From contig OX335643.1 of assembly GCA_946894095.1 (NCBI GenBank), forward strand, positions 12,263,036 to 12,327,035: a stretch of 64,000 bases of DNA. The letters run 5' to 3'. The DNA comes from Incurvaria masculella. Taxonomy: Eukaryota > Arthropoda > Insecta > Lepidoptera > Incurvariidae. Each line of letters begins with the position of its first letter. Position 1 is the stretch's first letter. The notes beneath the pieces are model-generated. The model was given only the letters and a program-made list of their open reading frames with translations. It was not told where the DNA came from and did not search any database. This document shows, piece after piece, positions 1-11,364 of the stretch. The position numbers and the translations under genes are program-made.

Positions 1-10
1 TACCAGGCCC

Positions 11-560
11 TTAAGGTGGCCCAACCCGCTCATTTCCCCATACAAAAGGGGAAAGAAGATCACGCCTATATTTCTTGTCAGAGATCCAAAAATTTGCTCA
101 ATATAGCTTTATTTGATTGAACTAGATGTCTGATGACCATTGGCATTGTAAAATTGTGTGTGGTTTCCAAGTTATAACGTCCGAAAGTTCGGATTTTTCG
201 CGCGTTTTATACAATTACTTTGGAGGTGGATTACGCAATGATAAAGTAAGAACATCTTAAAAAGATTAGTCATCAGACATAGCTTGTTTAATCAAGATTT
301 ATAATCTATTTAGTTTTTCTTAGATTTTTGACTACAGCGGTCGTGGTTTACTTTTAGCTATAAGTCGTTTTGAAATTAAAATTTTCGTAAATCTTACCAA
401 ATCATACACTATGCACATTGTCTTTTTTGTGGACAGGTTGCATCTTCCTCATAACGGAGCCTGTCTTATTCTTAGAAACAGATAGGGTCCCAGAGCGCAA
501 CAGCGCGGTTTTGTACCGTGCCCGCAAATGAGTTGAGGCCGCCGGGTTGGGCCACCTTAA
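11..560 (+). mobile_element. TTAA-1 element, copy 1 (about 540 bp, non-coding)
   Basis: A non-coding element at 15-556 is bounded by terminal inverted repeats GGTGGCCCAACCC and its complement, and flanked on both sides by TTAA (11-14 and 557-560). TTAA duplication is characteristic of the piggyBac superfamily, so a piggyBac-type MITE is the likeliest class, although the tips are not the usual CCC. Three further copies lie at 5624, 26107 and 56057. No transposase is encoded. Confidence 0.8.
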
Positions 561-710
561 GCGAACTAACATTTGCTAGTAGTGTGCATTTGCAAGACCA
601 AACCATTCCTTCCTACATTTCATATCTCATCAAAGATTTTTATCATTTCTTCATTCTTACCTGGTGTTATTGGTGCCTTGGTTGGTGTTATATGCTTTAT
701 ACAGATTTTT

Positions 711-1013
711 AGGGTTCCATACCCAAAGGGTGAAAACGGAACCCTATTACTAAGCCTCGCTGTCCGTCCGTCCGTCCGCCCTTCCGTCCGTCCGTCTGTC
801 ACAGGGCTGTATCTCATGAACCGTAATAGGTAGGCAACTGAATTTTTAACAGAGGGTGCATTTATTTTGCCGCTATAATAACAAATAAGTCAAAATAAAA
901 TATAATAATAATTAAAGGGGGGTCCCATACAAAAAACGTGTTTTTTTTTTGTGTTAAATCTTGTTCGATCGTACGGAACCCTTCGTGTGCCAGCCCGACT
1001 TGCACTTGGCCGG
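711..1013 (+). repeat. Rep-B element, copy 1
   Basis: One of eight copies of a roughly 250-300 bp element that starts with AGGGTTCCGTACCC-like sequence and ends in ACTTGGCCGG followed by a T-run. The GGGTTCCGTACC word recurs inverted near both ends, and a (CCGT)n microsatellite lies inside (about 760-800). It is non-coding; the short ORFs across it only reflect the tetranucleotide repeat. Confidence 0.8.
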
Positions 1014-1081
1014 TTTTTTCTCAAAATTTAGCTTATCTGGACACGTGGTCAACTCGTACTGCTGTTTTATTCAATCATGTC

Positions 1082-1450
1082 TTAAGGATGTTCCGACCCA
1101 TACAATGTTTTTTTTACACAGAACGCAAAAAGTATTGCACTTTAAGGCACGAATTCGTCAAAAATATAAAATATAGCCATAGTAGTTGCAGCGAAAACAT
1201 ATTCACAATTTCAAGTTTAATGGTTTCGTTGTAATTGCCGATTCGAAGTTTTACACCGTTAGATGGCGCTGTTAAATAAAAATCGTATTTATATAAATTG
1301 TAACAAAACCAATAATCCTGAAATTGTGAAATTGTTTTCGCTGCAAGTAATATGACTATATTACACTTTTATTATTAATTCGTGGCTTAAAGTGCAATAC
1401 TTTTTGCGTTCTGTGTAAAAAAAACATTGTATGGGTCGGAACATCCTTAA
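1082..1450. mobile_element. TTAA-2 element (361 bp, long perfect TIRs)
   Basis: The element 1086-1446 lies between TTAA at 1082-1085 and TTAA at 1447-1450. Its arms begin GGATGTTCCGACCCATACAA and remain complementary for roughly 75 bp, through the AACGCAAAAAGTATTGCACT segment. The interior is AT-rich and non-coding. It is a TTAA-inserting MITE; the near-identical arms suggest it is young. Confidence 0.85.
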
Positions 1451-1552
1451 TTCTCTACATTTACATGTATGTGTTGCAATAATAGTGTCAAACCATGGTT
1501 ATTTAATTTCACTAGTAAAATTATATGATTTGACAAATTATTATTATTATTC

Positions 1553-1575
1553 TAACCTAACCTAACCTAACCTAA
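1553..1575. repeat. Short interstitial (CCTAA)4 telomere-type array
   Basis: Four perfect CCTAA units (1556-1575) follow a partial unit. TTAGG is the ancestral insect telomeric repeat, so this is either a small interstitial telomeric sequence or a chance pentanucleotide microsatellite. Confidence 0.6.
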
Positions 1576-2064
1576 TTATTTCCAGTGAAATTCTGGCGAT
1601 ATCATAATATTAGTAGTAATATTGTAATACATATAAACAGTTGACAAAAAATTACAAAGTTACTAGAAAAATAAGACGAATACATCTTTGAAAATATGAA
1701 TGTCACATGCATAATGTATTGCACCATGGTGGAACTCGTCTGCATTGAACTATTGAACTGTTTTAATTTAAATTAGTTTTAAAGTTTGTAAGTAGACCCC
1801 ATCTATCTTAAACGTGTTTTGGACTGACATTTGGCAATGCTACAAAACATTAATGGGCATCGTTAAACCTACTTAGCTTATATTAAATTAAAGTGAGGTC
1901 TGTGGAAGAGTGATAGCCCACGCTTGAATTGAAGATGGGTTTGTTTGGACCCAAAAAAGTATTGGAAGCTGGTCTTGCACATTACGCACTACCAAGGTCT
2001 GATGCTAATTTGTTAAAGAGACAAAAAACCCATTCAAGGATGTATGTTGACATGCCTATTTTTT

Positions 2065-2270
2065 AGGGTTCCGTACCCAAAATAGTGCCAACGGAACCAT
2101 ATTACTAAGCCTCCGCTGTCCGTCCGTCCGTTTGTCACAGGGCTGTGTCTCATGAACCGTAATAGTTAGGCAGCTGAAATTTTCACAGAGTGTGTATTTA
2201 TTTTGCTGCTATAACAAAAATGAGATCAAATAAAGAAAAATAAAAAAATAAAGGGCTCGCACTTGACTAG
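2065..2270 (+). repeat. Rep-B element, copy 2 (internally deleted)
   Basis: Same start (AGGGTTCCGTACCC), CCGT run and 'cacagggctgtgtctcatga' core as copy 1. It then lacks most of the distal part and ends in CTCGCACTTGACTAG plus T-run. Confidence 0.7.
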
Positions 2271-2326
2271 TTTTTACTTTAAGCTCAGCTTATGGCATAT
2301 GCCAGGCCCTCGCATAAGATGTGCCC

Positions 2327-2470
2327 GATGATGCCCATGGGCTTTCCAAATTACACGGAGGCTGCGAAAACCATCCCGGCCGGCCAGGTGCTTCACACCA
2401 TGGATCCATTTTGGGGGAAATGCCTCGGTGCATTCCATAGTTTACCGAACCTATAGATAAAGGATTTAGA
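2327..2470 (+). repeat. Unnamed dispersed repeat with CCGGCCGGCCAGG core
   Basis: Shares CCATGGG, CCGGCCGGCCAGGTG and 'ccatagtttaccga' with 18215-18370. The second copy abuts a SINE-A fragment, so this may be an internal module of a larger composite element. No coding potential was seen. Confidence 0.5.
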
Positions 2471-2764
2471 GGATCGGTTGGTCCTCATTATTGACAGTGA
2501 AGAGGTGCATTTCCAGCCTGCTTACGCAGCAACGTTATGCAGCTCCAACTCGAATTCTCCCGTAAGAGACGATAGGTTATTAAGTTGACGACGGCTTTTA
2601 CATCAGAGAATATGTGTAATACTATACATATTATTGTTTAAGCAACTTAGTTAAGTGAGTTCTATTTCTAATCCATTTGCACTGAGGGTTGCTGTTTCTT
2701 TTATTCTTCTGTTCTACCAAAAATTGTTTGGCTGTAGCATTTAGATCTATGTGTGTATTTCATA

Positions 2765-2890
2765 ACTGTGTACAATAAACTCATAAAGTTTCTTTGCGGA
2801 TTCTTCTTTACTGAGTTGATCCGCGGATCAATATTTTTTTGCCGTAACTTAGTGTAGTTGGTAGTCAACCAAAAAAGTTCAAATAAATGA
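2765..2890 (+). repeat. LINE 3' tail fragment
   Basis: Matches the complement of 35208-35335 over 'aagtttctttgcgg', 'gatccgcggatcaat', 'acttagtgtagtt' and a terminal 'aaataaatgaaatgaa' tail. Short A-rich microsatellite ends of this kind are typical of non-LTR retrotransposon 3' ends; the parent element is not in the window. Confidence 0.5.
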
Positions 2891-3445
2891 AATGAATTGA
2901 GATACCTAGAACAGAGAGACCCTACATCCCTTCCGAGTTAGATAGTACCTATAATCTTGGCTGGCAGAGAGCTTATTTTGTGTTCACTCCGAATATCCTA
3001 GACCAATGTTATCTGACAACATTACCTAATACCAGTTGTAGTAGAATATCTGGGCTGAGACCAGGCCGGCAAACCCTGGTGTTAAACTTGATCTAGAAAA
3101 GCTACGTGATTGCAACCCGGGAAGTGCTTACGGCCCCCAGGGCGAGCCAAGTCCTTCTCCTTCCAAGCGGCAGCGGCTGCGCAGGAACAAAACTATCAGA
3201 TATTGTTACTACACACCAATGACACTTGGAAGGGGAAGGACTAGGCTCGTCTTGGAGGCTGTACCTGGAACAATAAATACATTTCAAGAGAAACTTTCGA
3301 TATCACGAAGGATAACTAGTTGTATGCCCCGCTAGAACCGATAATCAAATAACCGAAGTCTCCATATCATTTCATTATTTTTGTTTGGCAAACATTTTTT
3401 TTTCAGCAATTGCATTTATGGTGCTACTTGAGCCGTCTAATACCA

Positions 3446-3780
3446 GCGGTTTGTGGTGTAGGGGCTAGAGGACTTGCCTTTCATGCGAGAGGTTATGAGT
3501 TCAAATCCTCGCCCCGGTCATGCACCACTTTCTTTTTCGTTCCGAGTTGAATCGAGTTCATTTCGTCACGAATGCAAGCTGTTCCATAGTTCGAAATCCA
3601 TGTAAAACTATAGGCCCCTTCCCATACTAGGTGTGATTTCGTACCATCGCATTGGATGAAATAGTTGGTTGAAAGCGTTATAAGAAAATTTTCAATAATT
3701 TTAGCATCCTAGCTGTGATCATAAATCACGTGGCATGTCAAGTAATTTCTTTGCCATCCATGTCCAGTTAGATAAAAAAA
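3446..3780 (+). mobile_element. SINE-A copy (tRNA-derived)
   Basis: SINE-A has a tRNA-like head (A-box-like TAGCCTAGTGG, B-box-like GGGTTCAAATCC), a body containing 'ggaatccatgtaaaactgta' and 'accatcgcattggatgaaaa', and a tail 'catgtccagttacataaaaaa'. In this copy the head is diverged, but the B box (GAGTTCAAATCC), body and tail with A-run are recognisable. Roughly 30 copies or fragments occur in the window, in both orientations. Confidence 0.75.
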
Positions 3781-5623
3781 TGCGGTTCGTAGAAACTACA
3801 GAGCCCTAAAAATAAAAGCGTTCATATTAAAAACAGTCGAGAATGTGGACAGGAAAATGTGCTGCAGCGGGGCTATTGTGGCAAAGGGTGACTCAGCATA
3901 GCCGCTAAAGTCAACAGATTCTCAGAAGCGAATATTCAAGGGAGTCCTTGTCTGTTGAGCTCGCAAGTTGCAGTCGCAACCGCAAATATTGATTTATAGG
4001 TGACATCCTCTTCTGAGGACATTCATTCATTGCTTTGAACATACAGTGATACACATATAACGATACATAGGTGCGGTTGAATCCCTCTTATCTTAACATC
4101 TGGATATCAAACAAGGATCGGGGAAAAATTATGTGCAGTTGGTACCAGAAACCAATGGTATTAAGATATTTGTTCGAAATCGATTTGAATCGTTATATTT
4201 AATATAGTTTTAATGGGTTCCTAATCTGTCCAACCCATAGAAGTTTATTTGATGCTGTACACAAAAAGTACGTTTTTTTATGCATTAATTAATTAAAATT
4301 GACTAATATTATAATTGTGAAAGTTTGTATGTTTGTTACTCAGTCATGCAAAATGGATTAACACATAGGATACTTATCCGGGAAAAATGTTAGGTTTCTA
4401 TGGGATTATCAAAAAGTTTGTCGAAAATTAGATTGCCCCGTGCAGAGCTCGGTGCCCCAGCTAGTAACGTATATAAATCATAATGAAAGGGAAATGATTA
4501 ATAATTTATTGCATTACTTTTTGTGTGTTTTGACAGTTTAGATAGGTTTTAAATAAAAATAAAGCTCAAAATAAATAAGTTGTCAAATAATTAAAAATAA
4601 TAATTCACAAACACTACGATTAGTTCAGCTCGTTATATTTTAACTGGAGCATTATGTCGAAGATTGGACTTGCAACACCTCAGCCCTACAAATGATTGAA
4701 AAACTACTCAAAGGAATGTATGGAATGTCCGTTGATCCGTTTTCAAATAGTCCGACTCATCTATTTCTAGTACCCTACGAGCTTGTTGTGGGATAGAATA
4801 TCAGGATACTTTTTTATGACTGTCATGCTTCCATGAATAAAAATAAGCCTTGACTCATCTCGTACCATTCATCTAAGCAACGACATACCGAAGCGTCCGT
4901 ATTTATGATCTCGCTTAGAATATAGTAATAATTATGTAACAGCTGTAGTCAAGCTAATTTATTTAAGTATTATGTATGGTGGTTCAAGGACCAAATACCC
5001 TGAGATGGATCCCCAATTTGATGAAATCCATTACAAGGAAAGCCTGGTGGAAACATATATTTTTAGGACAGGTTGATCACCGTGAGAGAGTATGAATGGG
5101 TTTCTGGGGAACACATTGCCTCATGGCGATATGGGGGCCTGTTGAAGAAGAAGCTGTACTGTGCCGTTAACAACAACTGCAATTCAATGTAGAAAAATAG
5201 TTTATCAACAGATGTCATTTGAAGGTCGAAACACTCAAAGGAGTAATGACACCGATTTTGATAAAAACTATAAACAATTCTTGCTGGGATTTGTATGAAT
5301 GGTTTTTGAGAAAAATAATGCACCTCGTATTATTGCGCCAGCAAATGCTAAATGGAAAATTAAAGGAAAGCTTTCATTTTTAATAAACGGATTCATATTT
5401 TCAAGTATTCATAACTTTACTAATAAAGGTTTATAAAATATTTTTGGCTTTCTTTTATGGCCTGTCATAGCAAAGAGATAATACAATTTTGAAATTAGAA
5501 TATGATTTTGTGATCCTGAATGCAGGTGGGCACAAGTGTGTAGCGCAGATCATTATTAATAACAGATTATAAATATTATTTATTATGGATATTTATTATA
5601 TTATTATAATGAAACAATATTTA
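3781..5623. other. Intron sequence, mostly unassigned
   Basis: AT-rich sequence with no convincing coding segment. At 4298-4466 there is a degenerate piece ('attataattgtgaaagtttg' to 'cagctagtaacg') of a dispersed type common in Lepidoptera; 45690-45880 looks like a related piece in the other orientation. The short minus-strand ORF at 5063-5323 has no recognisable domain. Confidence 0.5.
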
Positions 5624-6158
5624 TTAAGGTGGCCCAACCGGGCCTAACTCATTCGCGGGCACAGTACAAAACCGTGCTGTTGCGCTCTGAGACCTTCTCT
5701 GTTTCAAAGAATAATACAGGCTCCGTGATGAGGAAGATGCAATATGTCCGCAAAAAAGAAAATGTGCACAGTGTATGATTTGGTAAGATTTACGAAAATT
5801 TGAATTTCAAAACGACTTATAGCTAAAAGTAAACCACGACCGCTCTATTCAAAAACCAAATAGATTATAAATCTTGATTAAATAAGCTATGTCTGATGAC
5901 TAATATTTTTAAGATGTTTTTACTTTATCATTGCGTAATCTACCTCCAAAGTTATTGTATAAAACGCGCGAAAAATCCGAACTTTCGGACCTTATAACTT
6001 AGAAACCAAACACAATTTTACAATGCCAACGGTCATCAGACATCTAGTTCGATCAAATAAAGCTATTTTGAGCAAAATTTGGGATCTCTGACAAGTAATA
6101 TGTGCGTGATCTTCTTTCCCCGTTTGTATGGGGAGTTGAGCGGGATGGGCCACCTTAA
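5624..6158 (-). mobile_element. TTAA-1 element, copy 2
   Basis: The element 5628-6154 is bounded by TTAA at 5624-5627 and 6155-6158, in the opposite orientation to copy 1 and similar throughout (GCGCGAAAAATCCGAAC core). It ends 171 bp before the first Akt exon of the window. Non-coding. Confidence 0.8.
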
Positions 6159-6329
6159 AAGTTAAATATTGTAGATCATATAGGGAACCTTTCATTTGCG
6201 AGTCCGACTCGCACTCAGTAAATTAAAAGAATTCACCAAACGCCATTGGCGTTAAACGCTTTTCGAACAACGCTCTTCAGTTACGTTTCCGCTTCGCGTG
6301 CCAAATCTGACACCCGTGACTCCCCGCAG

Positions 6330-6527
6330 ACGCTGGAGAAGTTCGAGTTCGTCAAGGTGCTCGGCAAGGGCACCTTCGGCAAGGTGGTGCTCAGCCGCGA
6401 GAAGGACTCCGGCAAGCTGTACGCCATGAAGATCCTCAAGAAGAACGTCATCATACAGAAGGACGAAGTGGCGCACACCATCACCGAGAACCGGGTGCTC
6501 AAGTCGACCAACCACCCGTTCTTGACG
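6330..6527 (+). CDS. Akt: Akt kinase, exon with glycine-rich loop, lysine and helix C ('exon 3')
   Basis: A 66-codon phase-0 exon of RAC/PKB serine/threonine kinase. It begins [20 protein letters not shown], giving the GxGxFG nucleotide loop (exon residues 12-17), then YAMKILKK with the catalytic ATP-anchoring lysine, then helix C with [14 protein letters not shown] (partner glutamate), and stops at NHPFLT. The acceptor is CCCCGCAG ending at 6329 and the donor GT is at 6528. Upstream in-frame codons do not resemble Akt, so the acceptor sets the start. Akt acts downstream of PI3K/PDK1/TORC2 in insulin and growth signalling. The PH domain that would precede this exon is not in the window. GC content is sharply higher than the surrounding intron. 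Exon numbers are local labels. Confidence 0.95.
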
Positions 6528-6631
6528 GTACACTTTGGATTTTATCACTTTCGAGGGTCAACTGGAACCAGGTTACCAAGGTGAATCAACTCGTAGGGTG
6601 AACAGGTGTTCTTATTTGATGGTTTAATCTA

Positions 6632-6722
6632 GTCTTTTTTTTTTGGGAACATGAAATGGTTGGCTAATACGTCATGATAAAAGCCCAATACATCACATTC
6701 CCGAAGCCAGAACCTTTCCAGA
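6632..6722 (-). mobile_element. SINE-A tail fragment
   Basis: A T-run is followed by 'ggctaatacgtcatgataa' and 'cccaatacatcacattcccg', the complement of the SINE-A 3' region. The head is missing. It lies about 100 bp downstream of the Akt exon donor. Confidence 0.55.
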
Positions 6723-7440
6723 TACGTCTGTTTGTCTGTCTGTCTGTCGAGAGCCGTTTAGCTTCAGAGCAGAAAATAATATAATTTAAAAAAATGTTAT
6801 CAGTCGCTGTCAGTCCGTATGCCTAGATCTAAATTGCTATATAATATTTTAACCAAAACTTGGAATTGTATTAATATTTCTATCAAGGGTGTATTTTGGT
6901 GGGCTTTCTCTATGAAAAAAATATTTGTATGGTTGAGTGAGTATGTAAAGTGTAATGGACTTTTAGTTTTTGTATTTTTGGAAAAATACAAAAATGTTAA
7001 ATTTTTTTTTTCTTTGGGGTGTGCTTTTAAAATAATATAAAAAAGCTCATTAAAAAAGGCATTGAAAATAACCATTTCACTACACTGAAATACAAGTTAA
7101 GGAAATTGTATGTCCAATTGGTATTAAGGAAAAAAACATAATTATTAAATAATGTTTACTGTTACATCACATGAACCGTTCCTGGCAATAACAAAATTCC
7201 CCCATTAGTTCATCACGCATGAAAGTGAAAATAAGGAATAAATAATTTTCTGTTCATGCGGTTGACGTGTGAGTGGCTTCCGTTGTGTTATCCGCGCTAC
7301 TGCATGCTGCATGTTGATATTTATTGATGTAGGTAAAGATATTGTCACATATTTTATATTGAGGTTATGCAACAACATTGAAGCTTGAAATGTTTTTTTT
7401 TTATAATAAGCAGAAAAATATTTTTGCTCTGGAATTTGTC

Positions 7441-7704
7441 AGAACCTGCGATCTTTGGATTACTGGTATCCAAACCTGCAACCTTTGTATTACTTTGTTT
7501 CAAACCTGCAACCTATGGATTACTTCAATCCAAACCTGCAATCATTGGATTACTTCGTTTCAAACCTGCAACCTATGGATTACTTCAATGCAAACCTGCA
7601 ACCTTTGGATTACTTCGATCCAAGCCTGCAATCTTAGGATAAATTTTATCCAAACCTGCAACTTTTGGATCAATTGGATCCACTACCTTTAGATTACTTG
7701 GATC
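7441..7704. repeat. 30-bp minisatellite
   Basis: About eight consecutive 30-bp units of the type AAACCTGCAACCTATGGATT plus TACTTCAATC, degenerating at 7650-7704. Unit length is constant, with a roughly alternating second half (AATC and GTTT types). Since 30 is divisible by 3 and the unit lacks stops, all three forward frames stay open; these ORFs (7378-7692 and others) are not evidence of a protein. It is in the intron between Akt exons 3 and 4. Confidence 0.9.
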
Positions 7705-8049
7705 CAGTCCTGCTTCCACGAACGTCCAGACCAAAAAACGTTTGTGTTTATTATCAAAATCTGATCAATCTTCAATGTAGATATCGTATTATTAGTATGT
7801 TACATTTTACTAATACAAAGTTCATAATTAATATTTTTTAACTCTGTCCACTCTCAAACAGTTTTAACTGTATCTTTTTTCTATGCCAACTTAATAAACT
7901 TTTAATATTTTTTTCTTAACATTCCATTGTGGCTAGACATTTCTTTTATTAAGTTAATAATAAAACTGTTTATAAATCAATCAAAATAAAAGTGTATCGG
8001 TTTGAGAATGTGATCCTGATTGAAAGGAAAAATAATCCCGTCAAGATGT

Positions 8050-10868
8050 ACATCCGTGCTTGCAAAAGGTCCAATCGTTCTGAATTTTTTATACGTTGTT
8101 GGGACCTAAGCCAAGAGTAAGAAACTAGATATGCAATTTCCAAAAACCTGTGCGACCGGTTTTATAGCCGAAAAACCTCGAAATTTTAACACTTATCAGT
8201 TTTTGCTCAATATCTTAGTGAAAGAAGGGTCTGACCAGTATAGTCACTTAATACACTTTTAGCTAGACTAAACGTGCTACAATTCAAGACCAAAGTGAGC
8301 TCTGTACAATTATTAGTTCCCGAGATACACCTCTTCGAAAGTTGAATTTTTTTTACAAAAGTGAGTTTTTTTCCAAGTGGTCACTTATATTGTGAAATAT
8401 ATTCTAAGATACGCATCCTATGTCAATTATTATGTGAAGTATATTCATAGCACATTTAATAAGCTTTCATATAAGACCAGATGGATACTTGTAGGCCTAG
8501 CGGTTCTCTCAAAACCGGCAGATAACAAAAAACAGTCATAAGTGGGTTTTAGGGCAAATGCAAATAAACTGTTCTCACATCTTATTGTTTTTATCAAATT
8601 ATTGAACAAAAAGTTTTTTTCAAAATTTAGTCAGTCAGTCAGCGTGTTTGCGTCCACTGCTGGACATACGCCTCTCCAATTTTTTCCAGTCCTCCCGGCC
8701 CTCAGCGGTACGGAACCACTGCTTTCCGCCGACGCAATTGATGTCGTTGTCCCACCTGGCAGGTGGTCTTCCCACACTCCGTTTTCCTGTCCACGGCCAC
8801 CAGTGTAGGACACGGTTTCTCCAACGGTCGTCGTCTCTTCGGCTGACGTGGCCAGCCCACTGCCACTTGAGCTTAACCAACCGGTGTCCAATATCGACTA
8901 ATCTGGTACGTCGGCGGATTGCCTCGTTACGCACCATATCCCGTAGCGATATTCCCATCATGACTCGCTCCATTGTTCGCTGGGTAACTTTCAACTTGTG
9001 AACAACGGCGCCCGTCAGAGTCAACGTTTCACACCCGTACGTCATAACCAGGAGGACGCACTGGCACGACTATTCAAAAAGTGAAGTAACAAAATGTATC
9101 GGGAATTATGTCATAATCAAATATTGTTATATATACACTTGTACCTCCAATAAGGATTTATTCATTTACATTACAAAAATTAACACTGATATAACTCGTG
9201 TTTTGTGTTTTGGTTGCCAAATAATGCTTTTTTTATCTCGGAATCCCCGGGCTTGGGGTCGCACAAAGATGTGGCTGTGATGGACGCAGGAGAGGCGCCC
9301 ATTTTATTGTCGGGTCATCTTCATCGTCCAAGCATTCGGAGGTAGCACCTTGCTGCATAGGTGACCTGAAGCATCCTCAGTCGGCGTCAAACGGCAAACG
9401 AGCGAGATTAAAGCTCACTGAATTGCCAAACAATCTTCCAGGAATTCCATAGTATCCCTTTGAGGCTCTATATAACCTGAAAGCACTTTATGCTTGTATC
9501 TCTCACGGCTTGTGAGGAGGAGTCTGGCCGAAGGAAGACCTCCAATTGCTCACAAAGTGATTGACTCTTTGGCAGCATCTTCTGGGTAGCCGTCGAAAAC
9601 GATGGAAGCGTTATTCCCAAACTGGTTACGTACGTACATATGTAGCATAGGGCGGCATAACTGCTCAAACTGAGCTTTTTCGCTGTCACACGACCTTGTA
9701 CAAGAGGCGCCACTATCCAAAACGACGTGCGTGTCGGCATCTATAGGCGTGTAACTAGAAAGAAGAGTGAAGGAAGGGTAAAGAGTGAATTGTTCCATAA
9801 ACAAGTTCAAGGAACATGTACACCTTGCTTGTAATGTTCTTTGAACAAGACATCGGTAACGGGGCTACTTGAAGTGATCCTGTAGATCCTTTTCAGATTT
9901 TACCCTTGCCCTTCTGGGAAAAAAATCTTGTAAATGCAGGTGCTCTGGGAGCTGCTCGTGCAGAAAGGCTGGGCTCCACTTCTCATTCCACTGCCAGTCA
10001 TGCGATGCCAAATCGCGCTGGATGTGGAGCTGTAATGCTCGGTCGTTGAAGGTGACCCGACGACAGACTGGGCGCCTTTCCCTGCGTCTATCACAGCCAC
10101 ATCTTTGTGCAACCCCTCGAGCTTGGGCATTCCAAAATAAAAACAATCATGATCTGCAGCTTTCAAAACACAAGACATGAGTTATATAATTTTGATTTTT
10201 TGGAATATAAATTATTATGTACATGATGTATGTACAAGCATTACTATATGTATATATAACAATATTTGATGATGATGATGACATAATTCCCAGTAAATTG
10301 TTTTTCTTCACTTTTTGAAAAAAAAAAAAACTTTTTGTTTAATGATTTGATAAAAACAAAAAGATGTGGGAACAGTTTATTTGCATTTCCCCTAAAACCC
10401 ACTTATCACAGTTATCTGCCGGTTTTGAGAGAACCGTTTGGTCTACAAGTATCCATTTGATCATAAATGAAAGCTTATTAAATGTACTATAAACACAGTT
10501 CACACAATATTTCAAAATGTTTTTCGAAGTGGTCATTACTTCGAAAAAATAACACTTTTTGGGAAAAAATGCCTATTTTCGAAGAGGTGTATCTCAGGAA
10601 CCAATAATTGTACATTCGCTCACGTTGGTCTTGAATTGTAGCACATTTAGTCTAGTTAATAGTGTATTTAGTAACTATTCTCGTCAGACCTCTCTTCACT
10701 AAGATATTGAGCAAAAACTGAAAAAAGTGCTAAAATTTTGAGTTTTTTTGGCTATAAAACCGGTCGCACAGGTTTTTGGAAATTGAAAATCTAGTTTCTT
10801 ACTCTTGGCTTAGATCCCAACAACGTATAAAAAATTCAGAACGATTGGACCTTTTGCGAGCACGACCC
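8050..10868. mobile_element. Large element with about 0.8-kb inverted arms, interrupted by an RTE-like insertion
   Basis: The left arm (8050 to about 8625, resuming about 9072-9315) is the diverged reverse complement of the right arm (about 10040-10868). Matching words include 'tgcaaaaggtccaatcgttc', 'accggttttatagcc', 'aagatattgagcaaaaactg' and 'cacaaagatgtggctgtgat'. Very long inverted termini point to a foldback-type or long-TIR DNA transposon. The centre (9316-10039) holds degraded minus-strand coding-like sequence, including a VFDGYPED motif at about 9590-9620. The superfamily could not be named. Confidence 0.7.
8626..9071 (-). mobile_element. RTE-like LINE, 5'-truncated 3' end
   Basis: The minus-strand ORF 9045-8635 carries a non-LTR reverse transcriptase C-terminal region: MTYGCETLTLT, then KLKVTQRTMERVM, RDMVRNEAIRRRTRL, KWQWAGHVSRR, GRPPARWDNDI, ending near the EDWKKLERRM segment. 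This is the typical tail of RTE-type elements in arthropods. The 3' end terminates in (TGAC)n, seen as GTCAGTCAGTCAG at 8629-8641. It is inserted in the left arm of the 8.05-10.87 kb element, with TTCAAAA on both sides as a probable target duplication. Related 3' ends occur at 11608, 38125 and 58135. Confidence 0.75.
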
Positions 10869-11364
10869 AACGCAAAAGTACGCAACTTTCTTCTCTTTAT
10901 TGCCCTTCGTACAGTTTTTCTAAAGACAACACATATTTACAATCATGTTTTTTGGAAGATTTTAAAGTATTTTGTGGTGAAAATAAATTTAAAATGGTAC
11001 ACTTTCACATAACTGTCCATATTGTTGCGTAGTGTGTGCCCAGCCTTATGTTTTCGGTCAAGTTATGTGCATGATTATTGCAATGTTGACGGGTTAAACT
11101 TTTGGTGAGCAGCTGTTAGCATTTGAAGTGACCTTGTTATGTAGGTGCAACTTGACTTTATTCCGATACCTCTTGTGATGAATAGCATGCGTGCCTTTCA
11201 CCCATTTGACATTCGCAATTCTGGTGCAATATTGGAATAGTTATTTTATTTCCTATTTTAAATTCCTATGTTAGTCCACGGTGTATTAGTCGCAATCAAA
11301 TAGCAAAATCCATAGTTTAGCTAAATTGCTAGAGGTTTTTAACTTACAAACATTAGCTCACTTC

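Noticed and set aside
1..6329. Akt PH-domain exons upstream of exon 3
   Set aside because: No GC-rich open segment or PH-like peptide was found; the upstream exons must lie outside the window.
6252..6548. Minus-strand ORFs opposite Akt exons (also 12157-12723 and 22259-22498)
   Set aside because: They are shadows of GC-rich coding exons and have no domains or splice logic of their own.
7378..7692. Repetitive protein genes in three frames
   Set aside because: Explained by a 30-bp minisatellite without stops; no start context, promoter or homology.
7441..7704. CRISPR-like array
   Set aside because: Units are contiguous without unique spacers, and the genome is eukaryotic.
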